Below are positions 23,356 through 29,111 of a stretch of DNA of 29,111 nucleotides, piece after piece. Within the stretch, counting starts at the first letter, position 1. Every line of letters starts with the position of its first letter. The stretch lies in contig NZ_DYXM01000058.1 of the NCBI RefSeq assembly GCF_020742175.1, positions 1 through 29,111 of the forward strand, in the 5' to 3' direction. The notes beneath the pieces are model-generated. The model had not been told where the DNA came from. It worked only from the letters and a program-made list of their open reading frames with translations, and made no database searches. The translations under genes and the position numbers were made by a program. Source of the DNA: Dietzia timorensis (GTDB lineage Bacteria > Actinomycetota > Actinomycetes > Mycobacteriales > Mycobacteriaceae).

Positions 23356-23363
23356 CACATGTG
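23348..23363. promoter_or_regulatory. Overlapping palindromes on the whiB2 -10 element
   Basis: TGTG-TAAT-CACA (23348-23359) is a perfect inverted repeat that covers the -10 box. CACATGTG (23356-23363) is a second palindrome that shares the CACA. A regulator bound here would block the promoter. The 4-nt centre is too short for a CRP/GlxR site, which needs TGTGA-N6-TCACA. Confidence 0.4.
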
Positions 23364-23452
23364 TGTCATTCCCCCTCGAAACGACAACGGTGGGGTACGG
23401 AACGACCGGCGAGAATCAGCATAAGACCGCAAATGCATGGAAAGGGATGAGC

Positions 23453-23755
23453 GTGGACCTAGAACGGCCTACAAACGCGCCGAAGGACGCAACATTCCTG
23501 GATCTCGAAGTCAGTGCTTTGTTCGCGGAAGCAGAGGAAAGCTGGCAGGACCGCGCCCTGTGTGCACAGACCGACCCGGAGGCGTTCTTTCCCGAAAAGG
23601 GCGGTTCGACCCGCGAAGCCAAGCGCATCTGCACCGGGTGCGAGGTCAAGCCCGAATGCCTGGAATACGCTCTCGCGAACGACGAGCGCTTCGGCATCTG
23701 GGGTGGCCTGTCCGAACGTGAACGCCGCCGCCTGAAGAAGGCCTCGGGCCAGTAG
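23453..23755 (+). CDS. whiB2: WhiB2 (WhmD) iron-sulfur transcription factor
   Basis: A Wbl-family [4Fe-4S] protein needed for septation and cell division in mycobacteria. In the 100-residue product the cluster ligands are Cys37, Cys60, Cys63 and Cys69 (C-x22-C-x2-C-x5-C). The turn GIWGGLSERERR and a basic tail follow; ALCAQTDPEAFFPEKGGSTREAK is nearly identical to mycobacterial WhiB2. The GTG at 23453 is preferred because AAGGG (23442-23446) is 6 nt upstream. The in-frame ATG at 23447 would sit directly against that site, but it remains possible and adds two residues. A T-tailed terminator follows 20 nt after the stop. The gene is monocistronic and divergent from fbiA. Confidence 0.95.
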   Translation: MDLERPTNAPKDATFLDLEVSALFAEAEESWQDRALCAQTDPEAFFPEKGGSTREAKRICTGCEVKPECLEYALANDERFGIWGGLSERERRRLKKASGQ

Positions 23756-23775
23756 CTTTCCGCCCGCGTCGTCTG

Positions 23776-23799
23776 CCCGGCCCCTGTGGGCCGGGTTTT
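23776..23799 (+). terminator. Rho-independent terminator of whiB2
   Basis: CCCGGCCC (23776-23783) pairs perfectly with GGGCCGGG (23788-23795) around a CTGT loop and is followed at once by TTTT. It also separates whiB2 from the convergent gene that ends at 23828. Confidence 0.85.
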
Positions 23800-23827
23800 C
23801 GTCATTTCGGCGCGGAACCCGGCGCTG

Positions 23828-24433
23828 CTAGTCGGGACCGTGGATGACGGCGTCGGGCGAGATCTCCAGGTAGACCGCGATCAGCTCCACCAGTAGACCG
23901 TAGACGACCTCGACTGTGTCCTCTTGCGAGTCGGTGCGCCGAAGCAGCGGTTGACGGAACACGACGACCCGGGCCCTCGTCGGCTGGCCCGTGCGGTCGA
24001 CGCCCGCGGGAATGAGCCGACCAAGCGGCACCTGCGCGTCGGCGATGACCTCCGGCGGCCACGACTGTCCGGCGCGCAGCTGCATTCGGGGGACGGTGTC
24101 GACGGCGAGGTCGAGCTTGGTCAGCTCCGCGTGCCAGAGCTGGTCGATCTGTGCGAAGGCCTCGAGCACGGCGGCATCGAAATCGCCCGAACGTGAACGC
24201 CACCTGGGAACCTCGGGCGGGAGAATGGGGCCGCGCACCCCGGCCCCTCTGCGGGCGGCGCTGCGCGACGTCACTCTGCGTGGGGCAGGTCGCCGCGAGT
24301 CCGTGGGGAAGGGGCGGATCACGATGGTCGAACCCACGAGGGGTTCGTCACGCCCCGGGATGCCGGGGATCTCTTTCCACTGGGGCTGCGCGGACTTTCC
24401 GCCGCCCATGCCTCCGCGCGCCGACTGACTCAT
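23828..24433 (-). CDS. Zincin-like (DUF1025/PF06262) family protein without the HExxH motif
   Basis: A 201-residue protein. After a basic, disordered N-terminal region of about 65 residues comes the conserved part: RGPILPPEVPRWRSRSGDFD, a segment on LDLAVDTVPRM, WPPEVIADAQVPLGRLIPAGVD, and RARVVVFRQPLLRR. It matches the mycobacterial gene opposite whiB2 (I recall Rv3259), commonly labelled a metallopeptidase. Where family zincins have HExxH, this protein reads V-E-L-I-A (in VYGLLVELIAVYLEIS): the Glu stays but both zinc His are gone. It is therefore unlikely to be a working protease. The ATG at 24433 has TAAGGT 7 nt upstream. It is divergent from the DUF3499 gene and convergent with whiB2. 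Confidence 0.85.
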   Translation of the reverse strand: MSQSARGGMGGGKSAQPQWKEIPGIPGRDEPLVGSTIVIRPFPTDSRRPAPRRVTSRSAARRGAGVRGPILPPEVPRWRSRSGDFDAAVLEAFAQIDQLWHAELTKLDLAVDTVPRMQLRAGQSWPPEVIADAQVPLGRLIPAGVDRTGQPTRARVVVFRQPLLRRTDSQEDTVEVVYGLLVELIAVYLEISPDAVIHGPD

Positions 24434-24440
24434 GGCTCGA

Positions 24441-24446
24441 ACCTTA
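24441..24446 (-). promoter_or_regulatory. -10 element, leaderless zincin-like gene
   Basis: TAAGGT on the minus strand, then TCGAGCC (7 nt), then the ATG at 24433. Confidence 0.5.
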
Positions 24447-24517
24447 GTAGCCGTGGACGCGCCGCGTGCGACCTGCGCGCCCGGCGAGTCGCTCCTGCAG
24501 AGGGCGCCGGGCACGTC

Positions 24518-24523
24518 TACGCT
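24518..24523 (+). promoter_or_regulatory. Candidate -10 element of the DUF3499 gene
   Basis: TACGCT ends 8 nt before the GTG at 24532, one nucleotide further than in the other leaderless candidates. Confidence 0.4.
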
Positions 24524-24531
24524 GGGAAGTC

Positions 24532-24918
24532 GTGAGTACAGTTCGGCGATGCGTGCGAGCCGCCTGCCCCAATAGGGCGGTGGCGACTTTGACGTACAAC
24601 TATGCCGAATCCACCTCCGTTGTCGGGCCGCTCGCGCAGGAGAAGGAACCCCATTCCTGGGATCTGTGCGCCACCCATGCGCTGCGCATTTCCCCGCCCC
24701 GCGGCTGGAACATGGTGCGCCACCCCGACCTCGAGATCGATTCCGATCCCGATCTCACCGCGCTTCTCGACGCAGTCGTCGATACAACCCAGGGCGCGCC
24801 GGGCACATCGGCCGATCCGGAATGGCTTCGGCGGCTCAAGAGTCGCCAGCGGGCGGGTGACGAGCAGAAAGCCACAGGTCGGCGAGCTCATCTGCGAGTG
24901 GTGCACCCCGACGAGTGA
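24532..24918 (+). CDS. DUF3499 family protein, putative zinc-binding
   Basis: A 128-residue actinobacterial protein of unknown function, equivalent to the gene between the zincin-like gene and manB in M. tuberculosis (I recall Rv3258c). Cys7 and Cys12 (C-x4-C in RRCVRAACPNRAVATLTYNY) and Cys46/His49 (DLCATHA) form a plausible zinc-ribbon site. The middle carries ISPPRGWNMVRHPD, and the C-terminus is polar and basic. The GTG at 24532 begins the conserved part; the frame is open upstream without similarity. The 151-nt gap to manB contains no other gene that I can see. Confidence 0.85.
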   Translation: MSTVRRCVRAACPNRAVATLTYNYAESTSVVGPLAQEKEPHSWDLCATHALRISPPRGWNMVRHPDLEIDSDPDLTALLDAVVDTTQGAPGTSADPEWLRRLKSRQRAGDEQKATGRRAHLRVVHPDE

Positions 24919-25069
24919 ACGAAGATAAGATGCGTACCGGCAGTATGTTCTCGAACGGTAACCTTGAGGACGTACAGACGGTCAGTCTTATTTCGTGAGG
25001 TCCACTCGGGAGCCAACCCGAGCGTCCACACGAGCATCGGAAAAATCGCCGAACGAGTGGAGTGTGTTG

Positions 25070-26464
25070 ATGTCGAACGGTTCGAGCGCGGCGCGTACGC
25101 CTGAGCAGGTCGCCGCCGTGATCAAGGCGTACGACGTTCGCGGGGTAGTGGGCGAGCAGATCGATGCCGGCTTCGTTCGCGATGTCGGCGCATCGTTCGG
25201 CAAGCTCATGGCCTCCGAGGGCGCGGCGCAGGTCGTCGTGGGCCACGACATGCGCGAATCGTCTCCCGAGCTTGCCGCGGCCTTCGGCGAAGGCGTGCAG
25301 TCGCAGGGCCTGAATGTCATTTCCATCGGCCTGGCATCGACCGACCAGCTCTACTTCGCCTCGGGCACCTTCGATTGCCCGGGCGCGATGTTCACCGCCA
25401 GCCACAACCCCGCCAAGTACAACGGCATCAAGCTGTGCCGCGCAGGCGCCAAGCCCGTCGGGCAGGACTCGGGGCTCGACGTCATCTCCCGGGAACTCGT
25501 CGCCGGCGTCCCCGCATTCGACGGGCCCGCCGGATCCCGTTCCGAGCGTGACGTGTTGGAGGAGTACGGGCAGTTCCTGCGCTCCCTGGTGGACCTGAGC
25601 GGGGTCCGGCCGCTCAAGGTCGCCGTCGATGCGGGCAACGGCATGGGCGGTCACACCGTCCCCGCCGTGTTGAACCTGTCGAACCTCGAGATCACGCCGC
25701 TGTACTTCGAGCTCGACGGTAATTTCCCCAACCACGAAGCGAACCCGCTGGAGCCGAAGAACCTCGTGGACCTGCAACAGCTGGTTCGCGACAGCGGCGC
25801 CGACATCGGTCTAGCGTTCGATGGCGACGCCGACCGCTGCTTCGTCGTCGATGAGAACGGCGACCCGGTGTCCCCGTCCGCGATCAGCGCCCTCGTTGCT
25901 CGCCGTGCCCTGGCGCAGGAGCCGGGCGCGACGATCATCTACAACCTCATCACCTCCCACACCGTCCCGGAGATCGTTCACGAGGCCGGCGGTATCGCCG
26001 TGCGCACGCGCGTCGGCCACAGCTTCATCAAGGGACAGATGGCGAGCACCGGCGCGGTATTCGGTGGCGAGCACTCGGCGCACTATTACTTCCGCGAGTT
26101 CTGGGGCGCCGACTCCGGCATGCTCGCGGCGATGCATGTTCTCGCCGCCCTCGGAGGGCAGGACCGTCCGCTGTCCGCGCTCATGGCCGAATACTCTCGC
26201 TACGAGGCCTCGGGGGAGATCAACTCCGAGCTGCCCTCGGCGGAGGCGCAGAGCGAGCGCATGGAGGCCGTCGCGGACGCGTTTTCCTCCCGTGCCCGCG
26301 CGATCGATCGGCTCGACGGCATCACCATCGACCTCGGAGAGGGAACGTGGTTCAACATCCGCGCCTCGAACACCGAGCCGCTTCTGCGCCTGAACGCCGA
26401 GGCGCCGACGCGCGCGGGCGTCGACGAACTCACGGCGGAAGTGTTGGCGATCATTCGTGCCTGA
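25070..26464 (+). CDS. manB: Phosphomannomutase
   Basis: It interconverts mannose 6-phosphate and mannose 1-phosphate (alpha-D-phosphohexomutase family). The 464-residue protein has the phosphoserine loop FTASHNPAKYNG with Ser111 as the catalytic residue. The metal loop is DGDADRC (Asp251, Asp253, Asp255), the sugar-binding loop GGEHSAHYYF, and the C-terminal phosphate loop RASNTEPLLRLN. Phosphoglucomutase activity cannot be excluded. The ATG at 25070 has GGAG 7 nt upstream; the frame is open 25 codons further without similarity. The last 8 nt overlap the TobH-like gene, so the two are coupled. Confidence 0.95.
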   Translation: MSNGSSAARTPEQVAAVIKAYDVRGVVGEQIDAGFVRDVGASFGKLMASEGAAQVVVGHDMRESSPELAAAFGEGVQSQGLNVISIGLASTDQLYFASGTFDCPGAMFTASHNPAKYNGIKLCRAGAKPVGQDSGLDVISRELVAGVPAFDGPAGSRSERDVLEEYGQFLRSLVDLSGVRPLKVAVDAGNGMGGHTVPAVLNLSNLEITPLYFELDGNFPNHEANPLEPKNLVDLQQLVRDSGADIGLAFDGDADRCFVVDENGDPVSPSAISALVARRALAQEPGATIIYNLITSHTVPEIVHEAGGIAVRTRVGHSFIKGQMASTGAVFGGEHSAHYYFREFWGADSGMLAAMHVLAALGGQDRPLSALMAEYSRYEASGEINSELPSAEAQSERMEAVADAFSSRARAIDRLDGITIDLGEGTWFNIRASNTEPLLRLNAEAPTRAGVDELTAEVLAIIRA

Positions 26465-27593
26465 TCCGGTGATGCCCACGATCCCCTCTCACGGGGAGGA
26501 CCTCCTCGACGACGCGGACGCCATCCGCGCCGCTGATACCTCTGGCGCGGTGCTCGGCGCGGCCACGGGCGGCGGACAGATCCGCGCCGTGGCCACCGCG
26601 GTGCGTTCTGGCGCGCTCGACGGGCTGCGCGGTGCGCGCCCGCGCGCCGTCGTATGGGTCGTCGGTCGCTCGAGCCAGGCGGCAGCTGCAGCCCGAATCG
26701 TGACGGCGGTCCTCGCCTCGCAGCGGCAAGTCGCCGGATTCCCCATCGTGATCGAACAACGGATCCCCGCCTGGGTCGGCGCTCTGGACGTCGTCCTCGT
26801 CTCCGGCGCCGATGCCGGGGACCCCGTGCAGGCCGAGGCCATCGAAACAGGCCGACGCCGCGGCGCGGAAGTGCTGTGCGACCTCCCCAAGGAGGGCCCG
26901 GCCGCGCAGGTCGGAGAGTCCGGGGTCTCGTGGATCGAACCCCTCGCCTTCATCGCGCCCGAGCGCGCGATTCTGCGGCACCTCGCTGTGGGCTTCGCAC
27001 TCTTCTCCGCGCTCGGGGTGCCCGGGATCGATATCGAGGCTGCGGCGGACGTCGTCGACGAGCGGCTCTCGGCCAACGGGCCGGAGCTCGCGGTTCCGGT
27101 CAACCCCGCGAAGCTGCTCGCCCGCGAGGTCGTGGAGTCGAGCGCGCCGCAGATCGTCTTCGAGGACGAGGTCGCCGGGGCAGTAGCCGGGCGCGTCGCC
27201 CAGGCCTTCACCGACGCAGGGTATCCGGTGACGCTCTCGCCGCTCGCGGACGCGCTGCGAATCGATCCGATCCTCGCCGCCAAGGATTCCGGTGCCGGGG
27301 GAGGCGCCGACGATATCTTCCATGACGAGTTCATCGACGGTCCAAAGCGCGTCGGGTTGCGCCCGAGCTACTTCGGGCTCGTGCTCGCCGCAGGCACCGA
27401 GCGGGTCGCGTATCTCGCTTCCGGCCTCGGAAGCGTGTCGTGGATCGACATGCGCGAGGCCGGGCACGAGCCCGGCGACCGCGACCCATCGGCGGACCGG
27501 CACGAGCCGAACTTCGACGAACTCGTCGTCGAGTCGATGGCATTGAGTGCGTGCTGCGAACTCGCCGCGGCATACGCACTCGTCGCCGCCTAG
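26457..27593 (+). CDS. TobH-like protein, SIS/phosphosugar-isomerase fold
   Basis: A 378-residue protein of the actinobacterial TobH family, found between manB and manA in mycobacteria (I recall Rv3256c). The sequence suggests a phosphosugar isomerase-like SIS fold: RAVVWVVGRSSQAAAAARIVTAVL, then PAWVGALDVVLVSGADAGDPVQAEAIETGRRRGAEVLC, a typical SIS alternation of strand, glycine turn and helix. No catalytic assignment can be made; a role in mannose phosphate metabolism is inferred from its neighbours only. The GTG at 26457 overlaps the manB stop by 8 nt; GTG 26469 and ATG 26472 are alternatives. Confidence 0.85.
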   Translation: MPDPVMPTIPSHGEDLLDDADAIRAADTSGAVLGAATGGGQIRAVATAVRSGALDGLRGARPRAVVWVVGRSSQAAAAARIVTAVLASQRQVAGFPIVIEQRIPAWVGALDVVLVSGADAGDPVQAEAIETGRRRGAEVLCDLPKEGPAAQVGESGVSWIEPLAFIAPERAILRHLAVGFALFSALGVPGIDIEAAADVVDERLSANGPELAVPVNPAKLLAREVVESSAPQIVFEDEVAGAVAGRVAQAFTDAGYPVTLSPLADALRIDPILAAKDSGAGGGADDIFHDEFIDGPKRVGLRPSYFGLVLAAGTERVAYLASGLGSVSWIDMREAGHEPGDRDPSADRHEPNFDELVVESMALSACCELAAAYALVAA

Positions 27594-27704
27594 CGGGTTT
27601 TTCGAGAACCGATGCGCACGCAAGCGACCGACATGGAACGAGACCGACACCGGAGTGGGCGAAGCACCATACCGGGCGAAAGAGAAGGGGCGCGACGAAG
27701 CGGA

Positions 27705-28922
27705 ATGGACATCTTGTCGCCGGCCGAGAGGACATACGCGTGGGGTTCGCGCGTTGCGCTTCCGCAGCTGTCCGGGGAGCCGACACCCGCTCCGTACCCG
27801 ATTGCCGAACGCTGGTTCGGTGCCCACCCCACCGGGCCGGCAACCATCGACGGCGTGGGCCTCAACGAGATCATCTCCGCCGATCCGATCCGCGGGCTCG
27901 GCGACGAGATCGCCGATGCGTACGAGGACACGCTGCCGTTCATGGTCAAGCTACTCGCAGCGGACCGCGCGCTCAGTCTCCAGGCGCACCCCTCGCGCGC
28001 CATCGCCACCGAGGGGTACGACCACGAGAATTCCCTCGGAATCGCCGTCGACGCCCCGAACAGGAACTACCGGGATCGTAACCACAAGCCCGAGCTGATC
28101 GTCGCGCTCACCCCGTTCCGCGCGCTGGCCGGTTTCCGGCCCCCGGCGGACACGATCGGGTTTCTCGACGCAATCGACTCCGACCGGCTGCGCCCCTACC
28201 GGGACATGCTCGACGCGCAGCGCGACGACGAAGGTCTGCGTGCGATCTTCACCAGCTTCATCACCCTGCCGCGCAGCTCTGCGGCAGAGCTAGTCGACGA
28301 TGTCGTCTCGCGGCTCGTGCGGATGCTCGCGGACGGAACAGTGCCCGCGGACATGCTCAGCGTGTGCAAGGGCATCCTCGAACTCTCCGAGCAGTATCCG
28401 GGCGATTCCGGGGTGCTCGGGGCGCTGTTGCTCAATCTCGTCGATCTCGAGCCGGGCGAGGGGCTGTACCTCGGGGAGGGCAGTCTGCATGCCTACCTGT
28501 CCGGCATGGGGATCGAGATCATGGCGAACTCGGACAACGTCCTGCGCGGTGGTCTCACGAGCAAACACATCGACGTCCCCGAGCTCCTGCGCGTGCTCGA
28601 TTTCTCGCCGCTCGCCAGGCCCGTGGTGACGACCTCTCCGGAGTTCCCGCCGAACGCCGAGCCCGCCGATGCCCTCGAGGTCGAGAGGTACCCGACCCCC
28701 GCGGAGGAGTTTTACGTGTCGCGGCTCCGTGCCTCTTCCGACTGCCGCGTCGAGCTGGAAGACCCAGGCCCGCAGATCATCGTGTGCACCCGCGGCCGCG
28801 CGGGGGATCTCGCGGCCGGCGCAGGCGCGTGGATCGCCGCCGAAGCCTCTGCCGGTAGCCTCGACATGGAAGCAGGATCGGAGATCTTCCGGATCCGCGT
28901 GGCCCAGATGCCGCGCACATGA
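27705..28922 (+). CDS. manA: Mannose-6-phosphate isomerase, class I
   Basis: A zinc enzyme that interconverts fructose 6-phosphate and mannose 6-phosphate, the entry to GDP-mannose. The 405-residue cupin protein starts with ILSPAERTYAWGSR. The zinc site includes LSLQAHPS (Gln and His) and YRDRNHKPELIVAL (His and Glu). The second half has GEGLYLGEGSLHAYLSGMGIEIMANSDNVLRGGLTSKHIDVPELL, with the third zinc His in LHAYL. Homology fixes the start at the ATG 27705; the frame is open 31 codons upstream without similarity. A clear ribosome binding site is lacking; AGAAGGGG is 14 nt away and GAAG only 4. It follows the TobH-like gene after 111 nt. Confidence 0.93.
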   Translation: MDILSPAERTYAWGSRVALPQLSGEPTPAPYPIAERWFGAHPTGPATIDGVGLNEIISADPIRGLGDEIADAYEDTLPFMVKLLAADRALSLQAHPSRAIATEGYDHENSLGIAVDAPNRNYRDRNHKPELIVALTPFRALAGFRPPADTIGFLDAIDSDRLRPYRDMLDAQRDDEGLRAIFTSFITLPRSSAAELVDDVVSRLVRMLADGTVPADMLSVCKGILELSEQYPGDSGVLGALLLNLVDLEPGEGLYLGEGSLHAYLSGMGIEIMANSDNVLRGGLTSKHIDVPELLRVLDFSPLARPVVTTSPEFPPNAEPADALEVERYPTPAEEFYVSRLRASSDCRVELEDPGPQIIVCTRGRAGDLAAGAGAWIAAEASAGSLDMEAGSEIFRIRVAQMPRT

Positions 28923-28935
28923 ACGTCTAGGCACC

Positions 28936-28951
28936 CGCCGGTTTCCCGGCG
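28936..28951 (+). terminator. Hairpin between manA and ahcY
   Basis: CGCCGG (28936-28941) and CCGGCG (28946-28951) pair perfectly with a TTTC loop, 13 nt after the manA stop. An AT-rich stretch (28957-28973) follows rather than a T run. It may be a weak manA terminator just before the ahcY promoter. Confidence 0.4.
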
Positions 28952-28956
28952 CGTGG

Positions 28957-28973
28957 ATTAATAATTGTCAAAA
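28957..28973 (+). promoter_or_regulatory. AT-rich island upstream of ahcY
   Basis: ATTAATAATTGTCAAAA stands out in GC-rich surroundings and lies 22 nt before the ahcY ATG, where a -10 region and a short leader would be expected. The exact boxes are not resolved. Confidence 0.35.
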
Positions 28974-28995
28974 CAGAAAGGCACAACCGAAAGAT

Positions 28996-29111
28996 ATGAG
29001 CAATTTGCAGGTAGAGCGCGTGGGGGATCTCGAGTTCAAGGTCTCGGATCTTTCTCTTGCTGACGCCGGACGGCAGCAGATCCGCCTGGCCGAGCACGAG
29101 ATGCCGGGCCT
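28996..29111 (+). CDS. ahcY: Adenosylhomocysteinase, 5' part only
   Basis: It hydrolyses S-adenosylhomocysteine to adenosine and homocysteine. Only the first 38 codons are in the window. The run DLEFKVSDLSLADAGRQQIRLAEHEMPGL matches the conserved N-terminus of the family almost position for position, which is enough for identification. The ATG at 28996 has only a weak GAAAG directly upstream; AAAGG lies farther off. Its place some genes after manA agrees with sahH in M. tuberculosis, but the genes I recall between them there are absent. Confidence 0.92.
   Translation, partial: MSNLQVERVGDLEFKVSDLSLADAGRQQIRLAEHEMPG

Noticed and set aside
23348..23359. CRP/GlxR binding site upstream of whiB2
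   Set aside because: TGTG and CACA are present but separated by 4 nt; the CRP/GlxR site needs TGTGA-N6-TCACA. It was kept only as an unnamed inverted repeat.
27586..27602. CCGC-CTA-GCGG followed by TTTTT at the TobH-like gene stop, as a terminator
   Set aside because: The T run is attractive, but the stem is only 4 bp and includes the stop codon. It is too weak to call with confidence, and manA follows in the same direction.
28923..28995. S-adenosylhomocysteine riboswitch upstream of ahcY
   Set aside because: The gap is only 73 nt, contains one simple hairpin and shows no pseudoknot-like arrangement that I can recognise.
1..29111. Mobile elements, CRISPR arrays, tRNA or rRNA genes, prophage or defence genes
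   Set aside because: I looked on both strands and found no transposase or integrase frames, no regularly spaced repeats and no RNA-gene signatures. Gene order is conserved core synteny.

Overview
The window is ordinary core chromosome from a high-GC actinobacterium of the mycolic-acid group (order Mycobacteriales). The evidence is gene content and order. An acyl-CoA carboxylase set (AccA3, AccD5, AccE), a LytR-CpsA-Psr ligase beside a WbbL-type rhamnosyltransferase, WhiB2, FbiA/FbiB of coenzyme F420 synthesis and a TobH-family protein follow one another in nearly the order I remember for Mycobacterium tuberculosis (upp to sahH, roughly Rv3309c to Rv3248c). The presence of F420 genes argues against most Corynebacterium. 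A Dietzia-, Gordonia- or Tsukamurella-like organism fits, but the genus is a guess. I see no transposase, integrase, phage gene, tRNA, rRNA or CRISPR array, and no intergenic gap longer than about 280 bases.

Layout. 1-7100: a partial divergent gene, upp (uracil salvage), a gamma-glutamylcyclotransferase-like protein, the flavoprotein lpdA, then glycerol use (glpK and glpD, divergent from each other) and a small GNAT-like gene. 7100-11700 (minus strand): accD5-accE-maf and then accA3, closed by a strong terminator. 11878-16444 (plus strand): birA, a membrane PH-domain protein, purK-purE and an acyl-CoA dehydrogenase. 16468-20928: a TIGR03089 protein and an LCP ligase on the minus strand, then wbbL and a mannose-1-phosphate guanylyltransferase on the plus strand. 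20910-24433: fbiA-fbiB (minus), whiB2 (plus) and a degenerate zincin (minus). 24532-29111: a DUF3499 protein, manB, a TobH-like protein, manA and the start of ahcY (plus).

How the genes work together. BirA biotinylates AccA3, the biotinylated subunit that partners AccD5 and AccE. ManA, ManB and the guanylyltransferase make a complete fructose-6-phosphate to GDP-mannose route. WbbL and the LCP protein act in building the arabinogalactan linker and attaching it to peptidoglycan. PurK and PurE are consecutive purine steps. GlpK and GlpD take glycerol to dihydroxyacetone phosphate.

No new multi-gene system is evident. The more interesting signals are fine-scale. A TANNNT hexamer ends 6-8 nt before the start codon of many genes that lack a ribosome binding site, suggesting extensive leaderless transcription. 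LpdA keeps a cysteine pair that I recall as incomplete in the M. tuberculosis protein. Strong hairpins sit at the convergent gene junctions, some inside the opposing coding sequence. Operator-like inverted repeats occur at glpK/glpD and whiB2.
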